Below are positions 1 through 6,061 of a stretch of 15,864 nucleotides of DNA, in pieces; position 1 is the stretch's first letter; each line of letters opens with the position of its first letter. The DNA lies in contig WFUL01000283.1 in NCBI GenBank assembly GCA_015484985.1, positions 1-15,864 of the forward strand, given 5' to 3'. The notes beneath the pieces were generated by a model that saw only the letters and a program-made list of their open reading frames with translations, did not search any database and was not told the origin of the DNA. The stretch is from Anaerolineales bacterium (lineage in GTDB: Bacteria > Chloroflexota > Anaerolineae > Anaerolineales > DRMV01). The translations under genes were made by a program, and so were the position numbers.

Positions 1-378
1 GGACTTGGAAGGCCGTACCAGAACCACCGCGGTGATGAGGCCGGTGAGTTCGTCACAAGCCCGCAGGGTCTTCTCCATCAAAGTTTCGGGCTGAACGCCC
101 GTGCGTTCCGGCGCGTGGCTCAAAATCGCCCGGCAGATGACCTCGGGTACACCCCGCTGACGAAGAATCTCCACGCCCTTGATGGGGTGTTCGTCCAGGT
201 TGGGGTGGATTTCCCAGTCGAAATCGTGCAACAGGCCGGTGATGCCCCAGAGGTCTGGGTCCTCGCCAAATTTTTCCGCGTAGTAGCGCATGCAGGCTTC
301 CACGGCCAGAAGGTGGCGTTTGAGGGAGTCGGTTTTGACGAATTCTTCCACCAGGGCCCATGCCTGTTCGCGGTTCAT
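1..378 (-). CDS. HD-domain metal-dependent phosphohydrolase, 3' end outside the window
   Basis: The visible N-terminal 126 residues carry HD-superfamily metal-binding landmarks: His22 (in KRHLLAVE), His51-Asp52 (LLHDFDW), His64 (DEHP), His88 (ILSHAP) and Asp109 (ACDEL). This pattern matches the short single-domain HD hydrolases of roughly 180-190 residues, usually annotated only as 'HDIG domain protein'. About one third, the C-terminus, should lie beyond the left edge. The ATG at 378 is chosen because a GGAGGA ribosome-binding site lies 8 bases upstream. The gene follows ccmB on the same strand after a 105-base gap holding its own TATAAT box and a stem-loop, so it is probably transcribed separately. 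The substrate cannot be told from sequence. Family membership is well supported, while any nucleotidase or phosphodiesterase role is only inferred from the superfamily. Confidence 0.88.
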   Translation of the reverse strand, partial: MNREQAWALVEEFVKTDSLKRHLLAVEACMRYYAEKFGEDPDLWGITGLLHDFDWEIHPNLDEHPIKGVEILRQRGVPEVICRAILSHAPERTGVQPETLMEKTLRACDELTGLITAVVLVRPSKS

Positions 379-427
379 GTCACGGGTCCTCCGCGATGTG
401 GGAGTGATGTTTCGTTGTGGTGTGTGG

Positions 428-447
428 CTCCGGGGTGGGTCCCGGAG
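428..447 (-). other. Stem-loop in the leader of the HD-domain gene
   Basis: A perfect 7-base inverted repeat, CTCCGGG/CCCGGAG, surrounds a 6-base loop, between the -10 box at 470-475 and the ATG at 378. No T-run follows on the minus strand, so it does not look like an intrinsic terminator for ccmB. It would form in the 5' untranslated leader of the HD gene and could affect mRNA stability or translation. No function is shown by the sequence. Confidence 0.4.
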
Positions 448-469
448 AGCGGACAGGGATGGTACCTCT

Positions 470-475
470 ATTATA
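470..475 (-). promoter_or_regulatory. -10 promoter element for the HD-domain gene
   Basis: The minus strand reads a perfect TATAAT within GGGTATAATAG, starting 8 bases past the ccmB stop codon. The -35 position holds only a weak match (GTCGTG with a 17-base spacer) that lies inside the ccmB coding sequence. Initiation about 7 bases downstream would give a leader of roughly 85 bases before the ATG at 378. The perfect hexamer in GC-rich DNA, in the only gap here, makes it credible. Confidence 0.6.
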
Positions 476-483
476 CCCGCTTT

Positions 484-1167
484 TCAGCCTTCCACGACGA
501 AATCGAAGGCCAGGAAGGAAGCCGTTCCGAACAGGATGTTGTACACCACCAGCAGGTTCACCCAGGTGCGAATTTCACTCCAGGGGTTCCCCAACAGGAA
601 TCCCTCGGAAGCCCGAACCGCGGCCACGATGATGGGCAGGATGAGGGGAAAGAGGAGGAGGGGGAGGAGGATGTCGCGCGTGCGGGCCTGAACGGTCATG
701 GTAGCGATGAGGGTGCCCACCGCGATGTAGCCCACGAAGCCCAGGAAGAGCACCAAAAGGAAACCGGGGTGCAGCAGGGAGACGTTGTACAGCGCGCTGT
801 ACACGGGAATCACAATGGCCGCGGTGACGAAAAGGAACACCAAATTGGCCAGGGCTTTGCCCAAATAGAGCGCCCCCCGGTCCACCGGGGCCAGGAGGAG
901 GCCCTCAAGGCACTGATTCTCCCGTTCCATGCTCAGGGAGCGGTTCAGTCCCAGGGTGCCCGCGAAGGCGAAGAGGGTCCAGAGCACGCCCACGGCCACC
1001 CGTTGCTGGGCCCGGGGGTCGAATTCCAGGGCGAAGTCGAAGATGAAAATGACCAACAGGGCGAAGGTCCATTGCGCGGTGAGGATTTCCCGACTGCGCC
1101 ATTCGGCAATCAGGTCCTTGAGGAAGACGGCCCAGGCGGCCTTCCAAAACGAGGTTCCGGTGTTCAT
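484..1167 (-). CDS. ccmB: Heme exporter permease CcmB (cytochrome c maturation)
   Basis: This 227-residue integral membrane protein is the permease half of the CcmAB ABC transporter. That transporter supports heme delivery and release of holo-CcmE in System I cytochrome c maturation. Six hydrophobic segments are visible, at roughly 31-48, 56-76, 102-126, 134-156, 164-184 and 203-222. A cytoplasmic amphipathic start (FLKDLIAEWRSREIL, 15-29) resembles the family's N-terminal coupling region. The stretch GLNRSLSMERENQCLEGLLL (73-92), ending near PVDR, is typical of CcmB, and the length fits the usual 215-230. The ATG overlaps the ccmA stop as ATGA and has a GAGGAG site 5 bases upstream inside ccmA, so translation is coupled. 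No ccmC follows directly; an HD-domain gene with its own promoter comes next. The general ABC-2 permease family is the alternative, but the CcmA partner and the motif favour CcmB. Confidence 0.9.
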   Translation of the reverse strand: MNTGTSFWKAAWAVFLKDLIAEWRSREILTAQWTFALLVIFIFDFALEFDPRAQQRVAVGVLWTLFAFAGTLGLNRSLSMERENQCLEGLLLAPVDRGALYLGKALANLVFLFVTAAIVIPVYSALYNVSLLHPGFLLVLFLGFVGYIAVGTLIATMTVQARTRDILLPLLLFPLILPIIVAAVRASEGFLLGNPWSEIRTWVNLLVVYNILFGTASFLAFDFVVEG

Positions 1168-1895
1168 ACGCGCTCCTCAGGCACAGGGGTCGTGACGTGG
1201 GTGTCGTACCAGTCCTGCAAAGTCTGGATGGTGAGCCCGTGGTTGGGAAGCGAGGCGGTGATGCGCCCGCGGTGAAGCAGGTCGAACCGCGTGGCCAGGG
1301 GGAGCACGCGGGGGAAGTCGTGGGAAGTGAGGACCAGGGTGCGTCCTTGTTGGGCCAACTCGTGCAGAATGTCCGTCAGCGTCGCCGCGCCCTCCTGGTC
1401 CAGGCCGGTGAAGGGCTCGTCGAAGAGAAGCAATGGCGGGTCAATGAGGAGCACCCGGGCCAGGGCCAAGCGTTGCTGCATACCCCGGGAGAAGGTGCGC
1501 ACCGGGTCCCGACGTCGGGCGAGCAGACCCACCTGTTCCAGCAGGGCGTGGATGCGGGCTTCGGCATCGGGCACCTGGTACAAACGAGCGAAGAAGCGTA
1601 GGTTCTGTTCCGCGCTCAAGTCAGGATACAGGAAGGTGGCATGGCCCAGGTAGCCGATGCGTTGCCGGGCCTGGGTGGCTTCCTGGGGAAGACGGGCACC
1701 GGCCACCTGCACGCGACCACCCTGGAACCGGGTGAGGGTGGCCAGAATGCGGAGCAGGGTGGTCTTGCCCGCTCCGTTGGGCCCTAAAAGGACCACCACC
1801 TGACCCGACTCCACCGTCCAGTCCAGGCCGCGCAGGACCCAGCGATATCCAAAGCGTTTCATCAAGCCGCGCACGTCCACCATCAGCGATGTCAT
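1164..1895 (-). CDS. ccmA: Heme exporter ATP-binding protein CcmA (cytochrome c maturation)
   Basis: This 243-residue ABC-type ATPase would bind the inner face of CcmB and power System I cytochrome c maturation. Walker A is GPNGAGKTT (38-46), the ABC signature FSRGMQQR (135-142), Walker B LLLFDE (155-160), the D-loop TGLD (163-166) and the switch histidine His192 (LTSHD). GYLGHATFLY (81-90), at the Q-loop position, resembles CcmA proteins, where GHxxxLY is common. The length is near the family's upper range of 200-240. The ATG at 1895 is chosen over an in-frame ATG four codons later because AGGAG lies 8 bases upstream of it. It overlaps ccmB by four bases. The terminator of upstream greA ends only 6 bases before this ribosome-binding site, so ccmA expression needs read-through or a promoter inside the greA-ccmA gap. 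Confidence 0.9.
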   Translation of the reverse strand: MTSLMVDVRGLMKRFGYRWVLRGLDWTVESGQVVVLLGPNGAGKTTLLRILATLTRFQGGRVQVAGARLPQEATQARQRIGYLGHATFLYPDLSAEQNLRFFARLYQVPDAEARIHALLEQVGLLARRRDPVRTFSRGMQQRLALARVLLIDPPLLLFDEPFTGLDQEGAATLTDILHELAQQGRTLVLTSHDFPRVLPLATRFDLLHRGRITASLPNHGLTIQTLQDWYDTHVTTPVPEERV

Positions 1896-1913
1896 GTCGG
1901 GTACTCCTGCGGG

Positions 1914-1949
1914 AAAGAAAAAAACGGGGCGACATATGTCGCCGCCCCG
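1914..1949 (-). terminator. Intrinsic terminator after greA, directly in front of the ccmA ribosome-binding site
   Basis: Read on the minus strand, a GC-rich hairpin runs from 1949 to 1925: arms CGGGGC+GAC and GTC+GCCCCG, a three-base bulge and an ATAT loop. Seven Ts (1924-1918) and then CTTT follow. This is the textbook rho-independent layout for transcripts leaving greA. The core, 1928-1943, is a perfect 16-base palindrome (GGCGACATATGTCGCC). The reverse direction has no T-run, so termination is one-way. It ends 6 bases before the AGGAG site of ccmA. Confidence 0.85.
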
Positions 1950-2004
1950 AAAAGATTCACCGGTGGATGGCTTCGTCCGAGTCGAGCCTCCAGGGTGCGC
2001 TTGG

Positions 2005-2031
2005 ATAATACGGCCGCGAGGAAGAGGTCAT
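2005..2031 (-). promoter_or_regulatory. Weak candidate promoter for ccmA-ccmB upstream of the terminator hairpin
   Basis: On the minus strand ATGACC (2031-2026, four of six matches to TTGACA) is followed after 15 bases by TATTAT (2010-2005, five of six matches to TATAAT). Initiation near 1998 would give a leader of about 100 bases that includes the terminator hairpin at 1949-1925. The short spacer and the 4/6 box make this weak. It is listed because no other promoter candidate is visible in the only gap before ccmA. Confidence 0.3.
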
Positions 2032-2047
2032 GAGGATGTTGGCTCAT

Positions 2048-2554
2048 TCAACGGGCTCCATAGGAGATGTCCAGGATTTTGACCTGGATGGCGCCGGCGG
2101 GGGTTTCCACCGTGACCACTTCACCTTTTCGTTTCCCGATAAGCGCTCGACCCATGGGGGATTCGTGGGAGATTTTGCCGTTGTGTGGGTCGGCCTCCGT
2201 AGGGCCGACGATGAGGTACGTTTCCGGCGGATAGCCGTCTTCCTGAATGGTTACCCGAGCCCCCAGGTCGACCACGTCCTTGTGGGTGGTTTCGTCGATG
2301 ATGACCGCGTAGCGCAGAATGGTTTCCAATTCTTGAATGCGCCCCTCAACGAACCCCTGCTCTTCTTTGGTGGCAATGTAGTCCGCGTTCTCCGAAAGGT
2401 CCCCCATCTGAATCGCCGAGCGCAGACGTTCGGCCAGTTCTTTTCGCTTGACGGTCTTCAGGTATTCCAGTTCCTGTCGAAGTTTCTCATATCCCTCACG
2501 CGTGAGATGGAACGTGGGCTTCTGGTTGTTGTTCTTGCGACTCCGCCGCGCCAT
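2048..2554 (-). CDS. greA: Transcription elongation factor GreA
   Basis: GreA inserts a coiled coil into the secondary channel of RNA polymerase and stimulates cleavage of backtracked transcripts. The 168-residue product has the two expected domains. The N-terminal coiled coil is at about 16-88 with the acidic tip MGDLSENADYIATKEEQGF (50-68), where Asp52 and Glu55 match the catalytic-tip acids of the family. The C-terminal FKBP-like domain has the segment SPMGRALIGKRKGEVV (132-147). The start at 2554 has GGAGG 6 bases upstream and gives MARRSRKNNN, a basic extension of about ten residues relative to the usual 158-residue GreA. The reading frame stays open further upstream to 2746, but that part crosses the promoter and has no GreA similarity, so I exclude it. 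A promoter and a strong terminator bracket it, making it monocistronic. It is divergent from hisF. Confidence 0.95.
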   Translation of the reverse strand: MARRSRKNNNQKPTFHLTREGYEKLRQELEYLKTVKRKELAERLRSAIQMGDLSENADYIATKEEQGFVEGRIQELETILRYAVIIDETTHKDVVDLGARVTIQEDGYPPETYLIVGPTEADPHNGKISHESPMGRALIGKRKGEVVTVETPAGAIQVKILDISYGAR

Positions 2555-2628
2555 GGTTTCCCTCCCGTCACCCAAAATCAAAAACACATCCACTTCTCGC
2601 CATTTCTCCCGGGCGAGGGGCTTTCCCC

Positions 2629-2657
2629 ATTGTACGAGTTTTCGGGAGGGGGAGCAA
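2629..2657 (-). promoter_or_regulatory. greA promoter (-35 TTGCTC, 17-base spacer, -10 TACAAT)
   Basis: On the minus strand TTGCTC (2657-2652) is followed after exactly 17 bases by TACAAT (2634-2629). Initiation would fall near 2622, leaving a leader of about 68 bases before the greA ATG at 2554. Spacing and the -10 fit a housekeeping sigma factor. Only the first half of the -35 matches. Confidence 0.6.
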
Positions 2658-2700
2658 GATGGCATTTGCGTGAGTCCCTTTCCCTTGCAGGTCCCATATT

Positions 2701-2760
2701 CTCCCCACCGAAGGCACCAGAAGCGCGTACAATAGGGGCAACGCATTTCCCCGGTGGGAG
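2701..2760. promoter_or_regulatory. hisF promoter region with a -10 box inside a long inverted repeat
   Basis: The plus strand has TACAAT at 2728-2733 and no convincing -35. Initiation near 2740 would leave about 30 bases before the hisF ATG. The hexamer sits exactly midway between CTCCCCACCG (2701-2710) and CGGTGGGAG (2752-2760), which are complementary except for one extra C. The right arm also overlaps the GGGAG upstream of hisF. The arrangement could be an operator or chance; the sequence alone does not decide. Confidence 0.4.
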
Positions 2761-2769
2761 AAAGGGTCC

Positions 2770-3561
2770 ATGCTGGCGAAACGCATCATTCCATGCCTGG
2801 ATATTCGAGACGGGCGCGTGGTCAAAGGGGTGAAGTTTGTGAACCTGCGGGACGCGGGCGACCCGGTGGAGCAGGCCAGGCGGTACGAGGCCGAAGGCGC
2901 GGACGAGTTGGTCTTCCTGGACATCTCCGCCACACCCGAAGGGCGGGCAACGACGGTGGAATTGGTCGCGCGCGTGGCCGCGCAGGTCTTCATGCCTTTT
3001 ACCGTAGGCGGAGGTATTCGCACCGTGGAGGACATTCGGCGACTGCTCCTGGCGGGTGCAGATAAAGTGAGCGTCAACTCGGCCGCGGTGCGTCATCCGG
3101 ATTTGCTCACCGAAGCCGCGGAGCGCTTTGGAAGCCAGTGCATTGTGCTGGCCATCGACGCCAAGCGGGTTTCGGGCCCGGGCGAGCCGCCTCGTTGGGA
3201 GGTGTACATCAGCGGTGGTCGGGTGCCCACCGGTTTGGACGCGGTGGAGTGGGCCGTGGAAGGGGTACGGCGAGGCGCGGGGGAGATTCTCCTGACCAGC
3301 ATTGATGCCGATGGCACGTTGCAGGGGTATGACCTGGAACTCACCAGGGCCATCGTGGAGGCCGTTTCGGTGCCGGTAATTGCCTCCGGAGGTGCGGGCA
3401 AGCCCGAACACTTCGCCCAGGTGTTGCGGGACGCAGGCGCCGATGCGGCCCTGGCGGCCTCCCTGTTCCACGATGGTGTGCTCTCCATCCCCGACCTCAA
3501 AGCCTATCTCCATCGAGAAGGTATCCCGGTACGGCTGGTGGAGCCCGTTTCTGGGGGTTGA
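2770..3561 (+). CDS. hisF: Imidazole glycerol phosphate synthase cyclase subunit HisF
   Basis: HisF pairs with glutaminase HisH. It uses ammonia to convert PRFAR into imidazole glycerol phosphate and AICAR, the fifth step of histidine synthesis, in the cytoplasm. The 263-residue length is standard for this (beta/alpha)8 barrel. Both catalytic aspartates fall at the family's usual numbers: Asp11 in IPCLDIRDG and Asp130 in LAIDAKR. Phosphate-binding glycines appear in VGGGIRT (79-85) and in IASGGAGK (204-211), and LTSIDADGT (175-183) is also characteristic. The ATG at 2770 yields the canonical MLAKRIIPCLD start, with a purine-rich GGGAGAAAGGG stretch upstream. It is first in a run hisF-hisI-hisE-HAD-membrane protein. 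hisH is not in the window, so it must be elsewhere. Confidence 0.97.
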   Translation: MLAKRIIPCLDIRDGRVVKGVKFVNLRDAGDPVEQARRYEAEGADELVFLDISATPEGRATTVELVARVAAQVFMPFTVGGGIRTVEDIRRLLLAGADKVSVNSAAVRHPDLLTEAAERFGSQCIVLAIDAKRVSGPGEPPRWEVYISGGRVPTGLDAVEWAVEGVRRGAGEILLTSIDADGTLQGYDLELTRAIVEAVSVPVIASGGAGKPEHFAQVLRDAGADAALAASLFHDGVLSIPDLKAYLHREGIPVRLVEPVSGG

Positions 3562-3603
3562 TGCCCGAGGTCGAGGTTCACTCGAAGGCAAGAGGAGGAA
3601 GGC

Positions 3604-3990
3604 ATGGGCCTTTCCATGGACGACCTTCGTTTTGACGAGCAGGGTCTGATGCCGGCGATTGTGCAGGACGCGCGCACGGGCCAGGTCCTCATGCTGGCGT
3701 ATATGAATCGCGAAGCCCTGGAGCGTACCCTGGCGACAGGGGAAACCCATTTCTGGTCCCGGAGCCGAAACACCTTGTGGCACAAAGGGGCGACTTCGGG
3801 GAACACGCAGCGGGTGGTGGAAATTCGCGTGGATTGCGACAACGACACCCTCTTGGTGCTGGTCGAGCCGCGCGGGCCCGCCTGCCATACCGGGCACACG
3901 GCCTGTTTCTATCGCACCTTTCCCCAGGGGGAGCTGCGGGAGCGGGACACCTTCCCCCAGGTGCTCGTCCGTCCCGCAAAAGATGCCTGA
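3604..3990 (+). CDS. hisI: Phosphoribosyl-AMP cyclohydrolase HisI
   Basis: HisI opens the adenine ring of PR-AMP, the third step of histidine synthesis, as a cytoplasmic zinc/magnesium enzyme. The 128-residue protein is a stand-alone cyclohydrolase, not fused to HisE. Signature segments are THFWSRSRNTLWHKGATSGN (48-67), the metal-binding DCDND (77-81) and GPACHTGHTACFYR (91-104), whose cysteines and histidines belong to the zinc site. The ATG at 3604 has GAGGAGG just upstream; a second in-frame ATG four codons later is possible but worse spaced. It lies 42 bases after hisF and 31 bases before hisE, consistent with one transcript. Confidence 0.97.
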   Translation: MGLSMDDLRFDEQGLMPAIVQDARTGQVLMLAYMNREALERTLATGETHFWSRSRNTLWHKGATSGNTQRVVEIRVDCDNDTLLVLVEPRGPACHTGHTACFYRTFPQGELRERDTFPQVLVRPAKDA

Positions 3991-4021
3991 CCTTCACCTC
4001 TTTTCCAAAAGGAGCGGTTCC

Positions 4022-4300
4022 ATGGATGTCCTGACCGAACTCTATCGGGTGCTGGAGGACCGCAAGGAACACCCTCGCCCCGAATCCTACACCGCCCGTC
4101 TGTTGGCTCAGGGCCAGACGGAAATCCTCAAGAAAATCGGGGAGGAGGTCATCGAGGTGCTTTTAGCGGCCCAGTACCAGGACGACCAGCGGCTGGTCGA
4201 AGAAGTGGCCGACCTGACCTACCATGTATTGGTCCTGCTGGTGGCTCGTGGCATTCCCCTGGAGCGCATCGCCCAGGAATTGGAGCGACGGCGACGATGA
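4022..4300 (+). CDS. hisE: Phosphoribosyl-ATP pyrophosphatase HisE
   Basis: HisE removes pyrophosphate from PR-ATP, the second step of histidine synthesis, feeding HisI. The 92-residue all-alpha protein belongs to the MazG-like fold. Its metal-binding acidic residues are visible in KKIGEEVIEVLLAA (35-48) and EEVADLTYHVLVLL (60-73). I chose the ATG at 4022 because AAGGAG lies 7 bases upstream. The frame is also open from an ATG at 3983 that overlaps hisI, but that start lacks a ribosome-binding site and would add 13 non-conserved residues. The stop overlaps the start of the next gene as ATGA, so translation of the HAD gene is probably coupled to this one. Confidence 0.96.
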   Translation: MDVLTELYRVLEDRKEHPRPESYTARLLAQGQTEILKKIGEEVIEVLLAAQYQDDQRLVEEVADLTYHVLVLLVARGIPLERIAQELERRRR

Positions 4301-5469
4301 GGGTGCTCTTGCTGGACCTGGACGGCGTGCTGGTAGAACCCCGGGGCTACCGGGTCTCGACCCGGGCTACGGTGGCCTGGTTTTACGAGCAATGGGGCTG
4401 GCGGGCCCCGCTACCTGATGAGGGCGATATGGCCGCCTTCGAGGCCTTTGGCATCACCAGCGAATGGGATATGGTACCCCTGATGCTGGCCTGGGTCGTG
4501 GAGGCCTTCCTGCGCCATTATGGGCCGGAGGATTTGCCGTCCCATCTCTTCCCCCCGGTGGACGCCCGTCCCCCAACCCGACGCATCGGCGTGCATCCCG
4601 GACCTTTTCGAGAGGTTCCTCCACGCGTCGTCCCGTTCCTTCGTGAGGACATGGAGCCTGCCCAGGCCCTTTACCTGGCCTTGCAGGAACGTCCCGAGGA
4701 AACGCCGTTCCCCCGGCTGGCCCGTACGTCCTGGGCCGAGGGGCTCCTGAACGGGACGCGCGATGTGGTCCATGCCCCGACCACCTTCATCTTTCAGAAC
4801 TACGCCCTGGGTTCGCGAGGTTTTGAAGAAACCTACGGCGTGCCGGCTCGGGTAGCCACGCCTTCCCTGCTGGCCCGGGAGGACCGTGCCTTGCTTTCTC
4901 CCGAGAGTGCGGCTGCGTTGTGGGCGGGTCATCGTTCAGGGCGCTGGCGGCTGACGGTCTTCACCCGACGTCCGACCCGGCCACCCCAGGCGGGGATGGG
5001 GTATCCCCCGGAGGCCGAACTGGCCCTGGAGCGAGTGGGTCTTCCCCACGCACCGGTTTTGGGACAGGGTCACTTGGCCCTCTGGGCGCAAGGTCGGGGC
5101 CTGAACTACGAGGCGGTCATGAAGCCCGCGGCCGTGCATCCGCTGGCGGCCCTGCTGGTGGCCCTGGGGGTCCCATGGGAAGCGGCCTTGAACGCGGCGT
5201 ACGCGTTTTTGCAGGACGCGGGCCCACGTCCTGACCCGCCTGGAGGATGGCCTGCGCATCTGGAGGTGGTGGTCCTGGAGGACGCGTCGGTGGGGATACA
5301 GGCGGTGGCGCGCGCCATCAACGCATTGCGTCGTCACGGCGTCGCAGTGGTGGGGCGTTTCTTTGGGGTGGCGCAAGACCCGGTCAAGGTGCGCGCGTTG
5401 CGGGAGGTAGGGGCCCAGGTGTTCCCCACTCCAGATGAAGCCCTGCGCGCGGCCGGCGTGCTTCCCTGA
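4297..5469 (+). CDS. Large HAD-superfamily hydrolase, translationally coupled to hisE
   Basis: This 390-residue protein opens with the HAD motif I, LLLDLDGVLVEP (4-15), giving nucleophile Asp7 and acid/base Asp9. Candidate motif II is the Thr at 220 or 223 in RLTVFTRRPT, motif III is Lys276 in AVMKPAAVHP, and motif IV is Glu328-Asp329 in VVVLEDASVG. About 200 residues separate motifs I and II, far more than in ordinary HAD phosphatases, and must form a large insertion or cap domain. Key residues are intact, so the protein is probably an active phosphatase or related hydrolase. It overlaps hisE by ATGA and shares the his transcript. HAD enzymes serve as histidinol-phosphate phosphatases in several lineages, so that role is a reasonable guess, not a demonstrated one. 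I do not recognise a named family. Confidence 0.8.
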   Translation: MRVLLLDLDGVLVEPRGYRVSTRATVAWFYEQWGWRAPLPDEGDMAAFEAFGITSEWDMVPLMLAWVVEAFLRHYGPEDLPSHLFPPVDARPPTRRIGVHPGPFREVPPRVVPFLREDMEPAQALYLALQERPEETPFPRLARTSWAEGLLNGTRDVVHAPTTFIFQNYALGSRGFEETYGVPARVATPSLLAREDRALLSPESAAALWAGHRSGRWRLTVFTRRPTRPPQAGMGYPPEAELALERVGLPHAPVLGQGHLALWAQGRGLNYEAVMKPAAVHPLAALLVALGVPWEAALNAAYAFLQDAGPRPDPPGGWPAHLEVVVLEDASVGIQAVARAINALRRHGVAVVGRFFGVAQDPVKVRALREVGAQVFPTPDEALRAAGVLP

Positions 5470-5510
5470 CGTGGAGCCCCAAGATTTTCCCGATACATGG
5501 AGGCGGTTCC

Positions 5511-5978
5511 GTGGAAGATGAGCCCGTGACCCAGTCCCGCCGAATCCATGCCACGGACCCGGCCTCGCCTGTGCCGACGTGGCGGGTGGTGGCCGTGGGG
5601 TGGTGGGCCCTGTTCATGGCCGTAATGCAGGCGTGCCGTGGGGCCTTGTGGGTGGGCTTACAGGAGACCTGGAAGGAGGTGCCCATGCAGGTTTCACCCT
5701 GGGCGCTGGCCGCGATGAGTTTCCTGTGGGCCATGATTTTCGGGGTATGGACCTGGGGTTGGTGGACGCGACGTTCATGGGCCTGGAAGGCTTTTCCGGG
5801 GGTAGTTGTGGGATACCTGGGTTATCAATGGTTCGACCGCCTGGTGCTCAGTGCTTCGCCTCTGGTGGCCCGGGATACCCCCTTCGCCCTCTTCCGTACC
5901 CTGGTGGCGGTTGGATTCGTGCTATGGGTATGGCGGCACCCTCCAAGCCGCGCCTGTTTCGGCCGACGGGAGCGGTGA
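5511..5978 (+). CDS. Small tryptophan-rich membrane protein of unknown function
   Basis: The start is a GTG at 5511 with GGAGG 7 bases upstream. The nearby ATG at 5497 belongs to a frame that stops after ten codons, and the first in-frame ATG comes only at residue 36, inside a hydrophobic helix. The 155-residue product has a polar N-terminus (1-22), then four likely membrane segments at about 24-48, 63-85, 94-113 and 125-141, and a short basic tail ending GRRER. Tryptophan is unusually frequent (for example WTWGWW at 80-85). No motif known to me is present. It lies 41 bases after the HAD gene and before a probable terminator, so it is the last gene of the hisF transcript. Confidence 0.7.
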   Translation: MEDEPVTQSRRIHATDPASPVPTWRVVAVGWWALFMAVMQACRGALWVGLQETWKEVPMQVSPWALAAMSFLWAMIFGVWTWGWWTRRSWAWKAFPGVVVGYLGYQWFDRLVLSASPLVARDTPFALFRTLVAVGFVLWVWRHPPSRACFGRRER

Positions 5979-5981
5979 GTC

Positions 5982-6010
5982 CGGCCTCTTGCCGAGAGCG
6001 CCGCATTTTT
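5982..6010 (+). terminator. Probable intrinsic terminator ending the hisF-HAD-membrane protein operon
   Basis: An 8-pair stem (CGGC+CTCT at 5982-5989 against AGAG+GCCG at 5995-6003, with one bulged C) encloses a 5-base loop. CA and then five Ts (6006-6010) follow. It begins 4 bases after the stop codon of the membrane protein gene. The T-run is short and offset by two bases, so strength is uncertain. Confidence 0.5.
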
Positions 6011-6052
6011 GACGTGAATAATGACACTTTTTCCCGGTAAGGCGGCGGAGGA

Positions 6053-6061
6053 TGGTACAAT
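6053..6061 (+). promoter_or_regulatory. Extended -10 promoter for the carboxylase gene
   Basis: TGGTACAAT combines an extended -10 TG dinucleotide with TACAAT (6056-6061). No good -35 is seen at 16-18 bases, as is usual for extended -10 promoters. Initiation near 6068 gives a leader of about 143 bases before the ATG at 6211. It lies just after the terminator at 5982-6010, which separates the two transcripts. Confidence 0.5.

Noticed and set aside
115..1275. A 386-codon plus-strand frame across the HD gene, ccmB and the start of the ccmA-ccmB junction
   Set aside because: It crosses an intergenic promoter and hairpin, is rich in Gly, Glu, His and Gln without a fold signature, and is antisense to a clear six-helix permease.
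2613..2628. Short GGGG-CTTT-CCCC hairpin in the greA leader
   Set aside because: Only four pairs in GC-rich DNA, which is expected by chance.
2555..2746. N-terminal extension of GreA by 64 codons
   Set aside because: The extension crosses the greA promoter at 2629-2657 and lacks a ribosome-binding site. The ATG at 2554 has GGAGG at ideal spacing and gives a normal GreA.
2578..3897. A 439-codon minus-strand frame opposite hisF and hisI, running into the greA leader
   Set aside because: Antisense to two well-identified enzymes and lacking motifs.
3983..4021. Upstream ATG for hisE overlapping the hisI stop
   Set aside because: No ribosome-binding site, and the extra 13 residues are not HisE-like. 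AAGGAG precedes the ATG at 4022.
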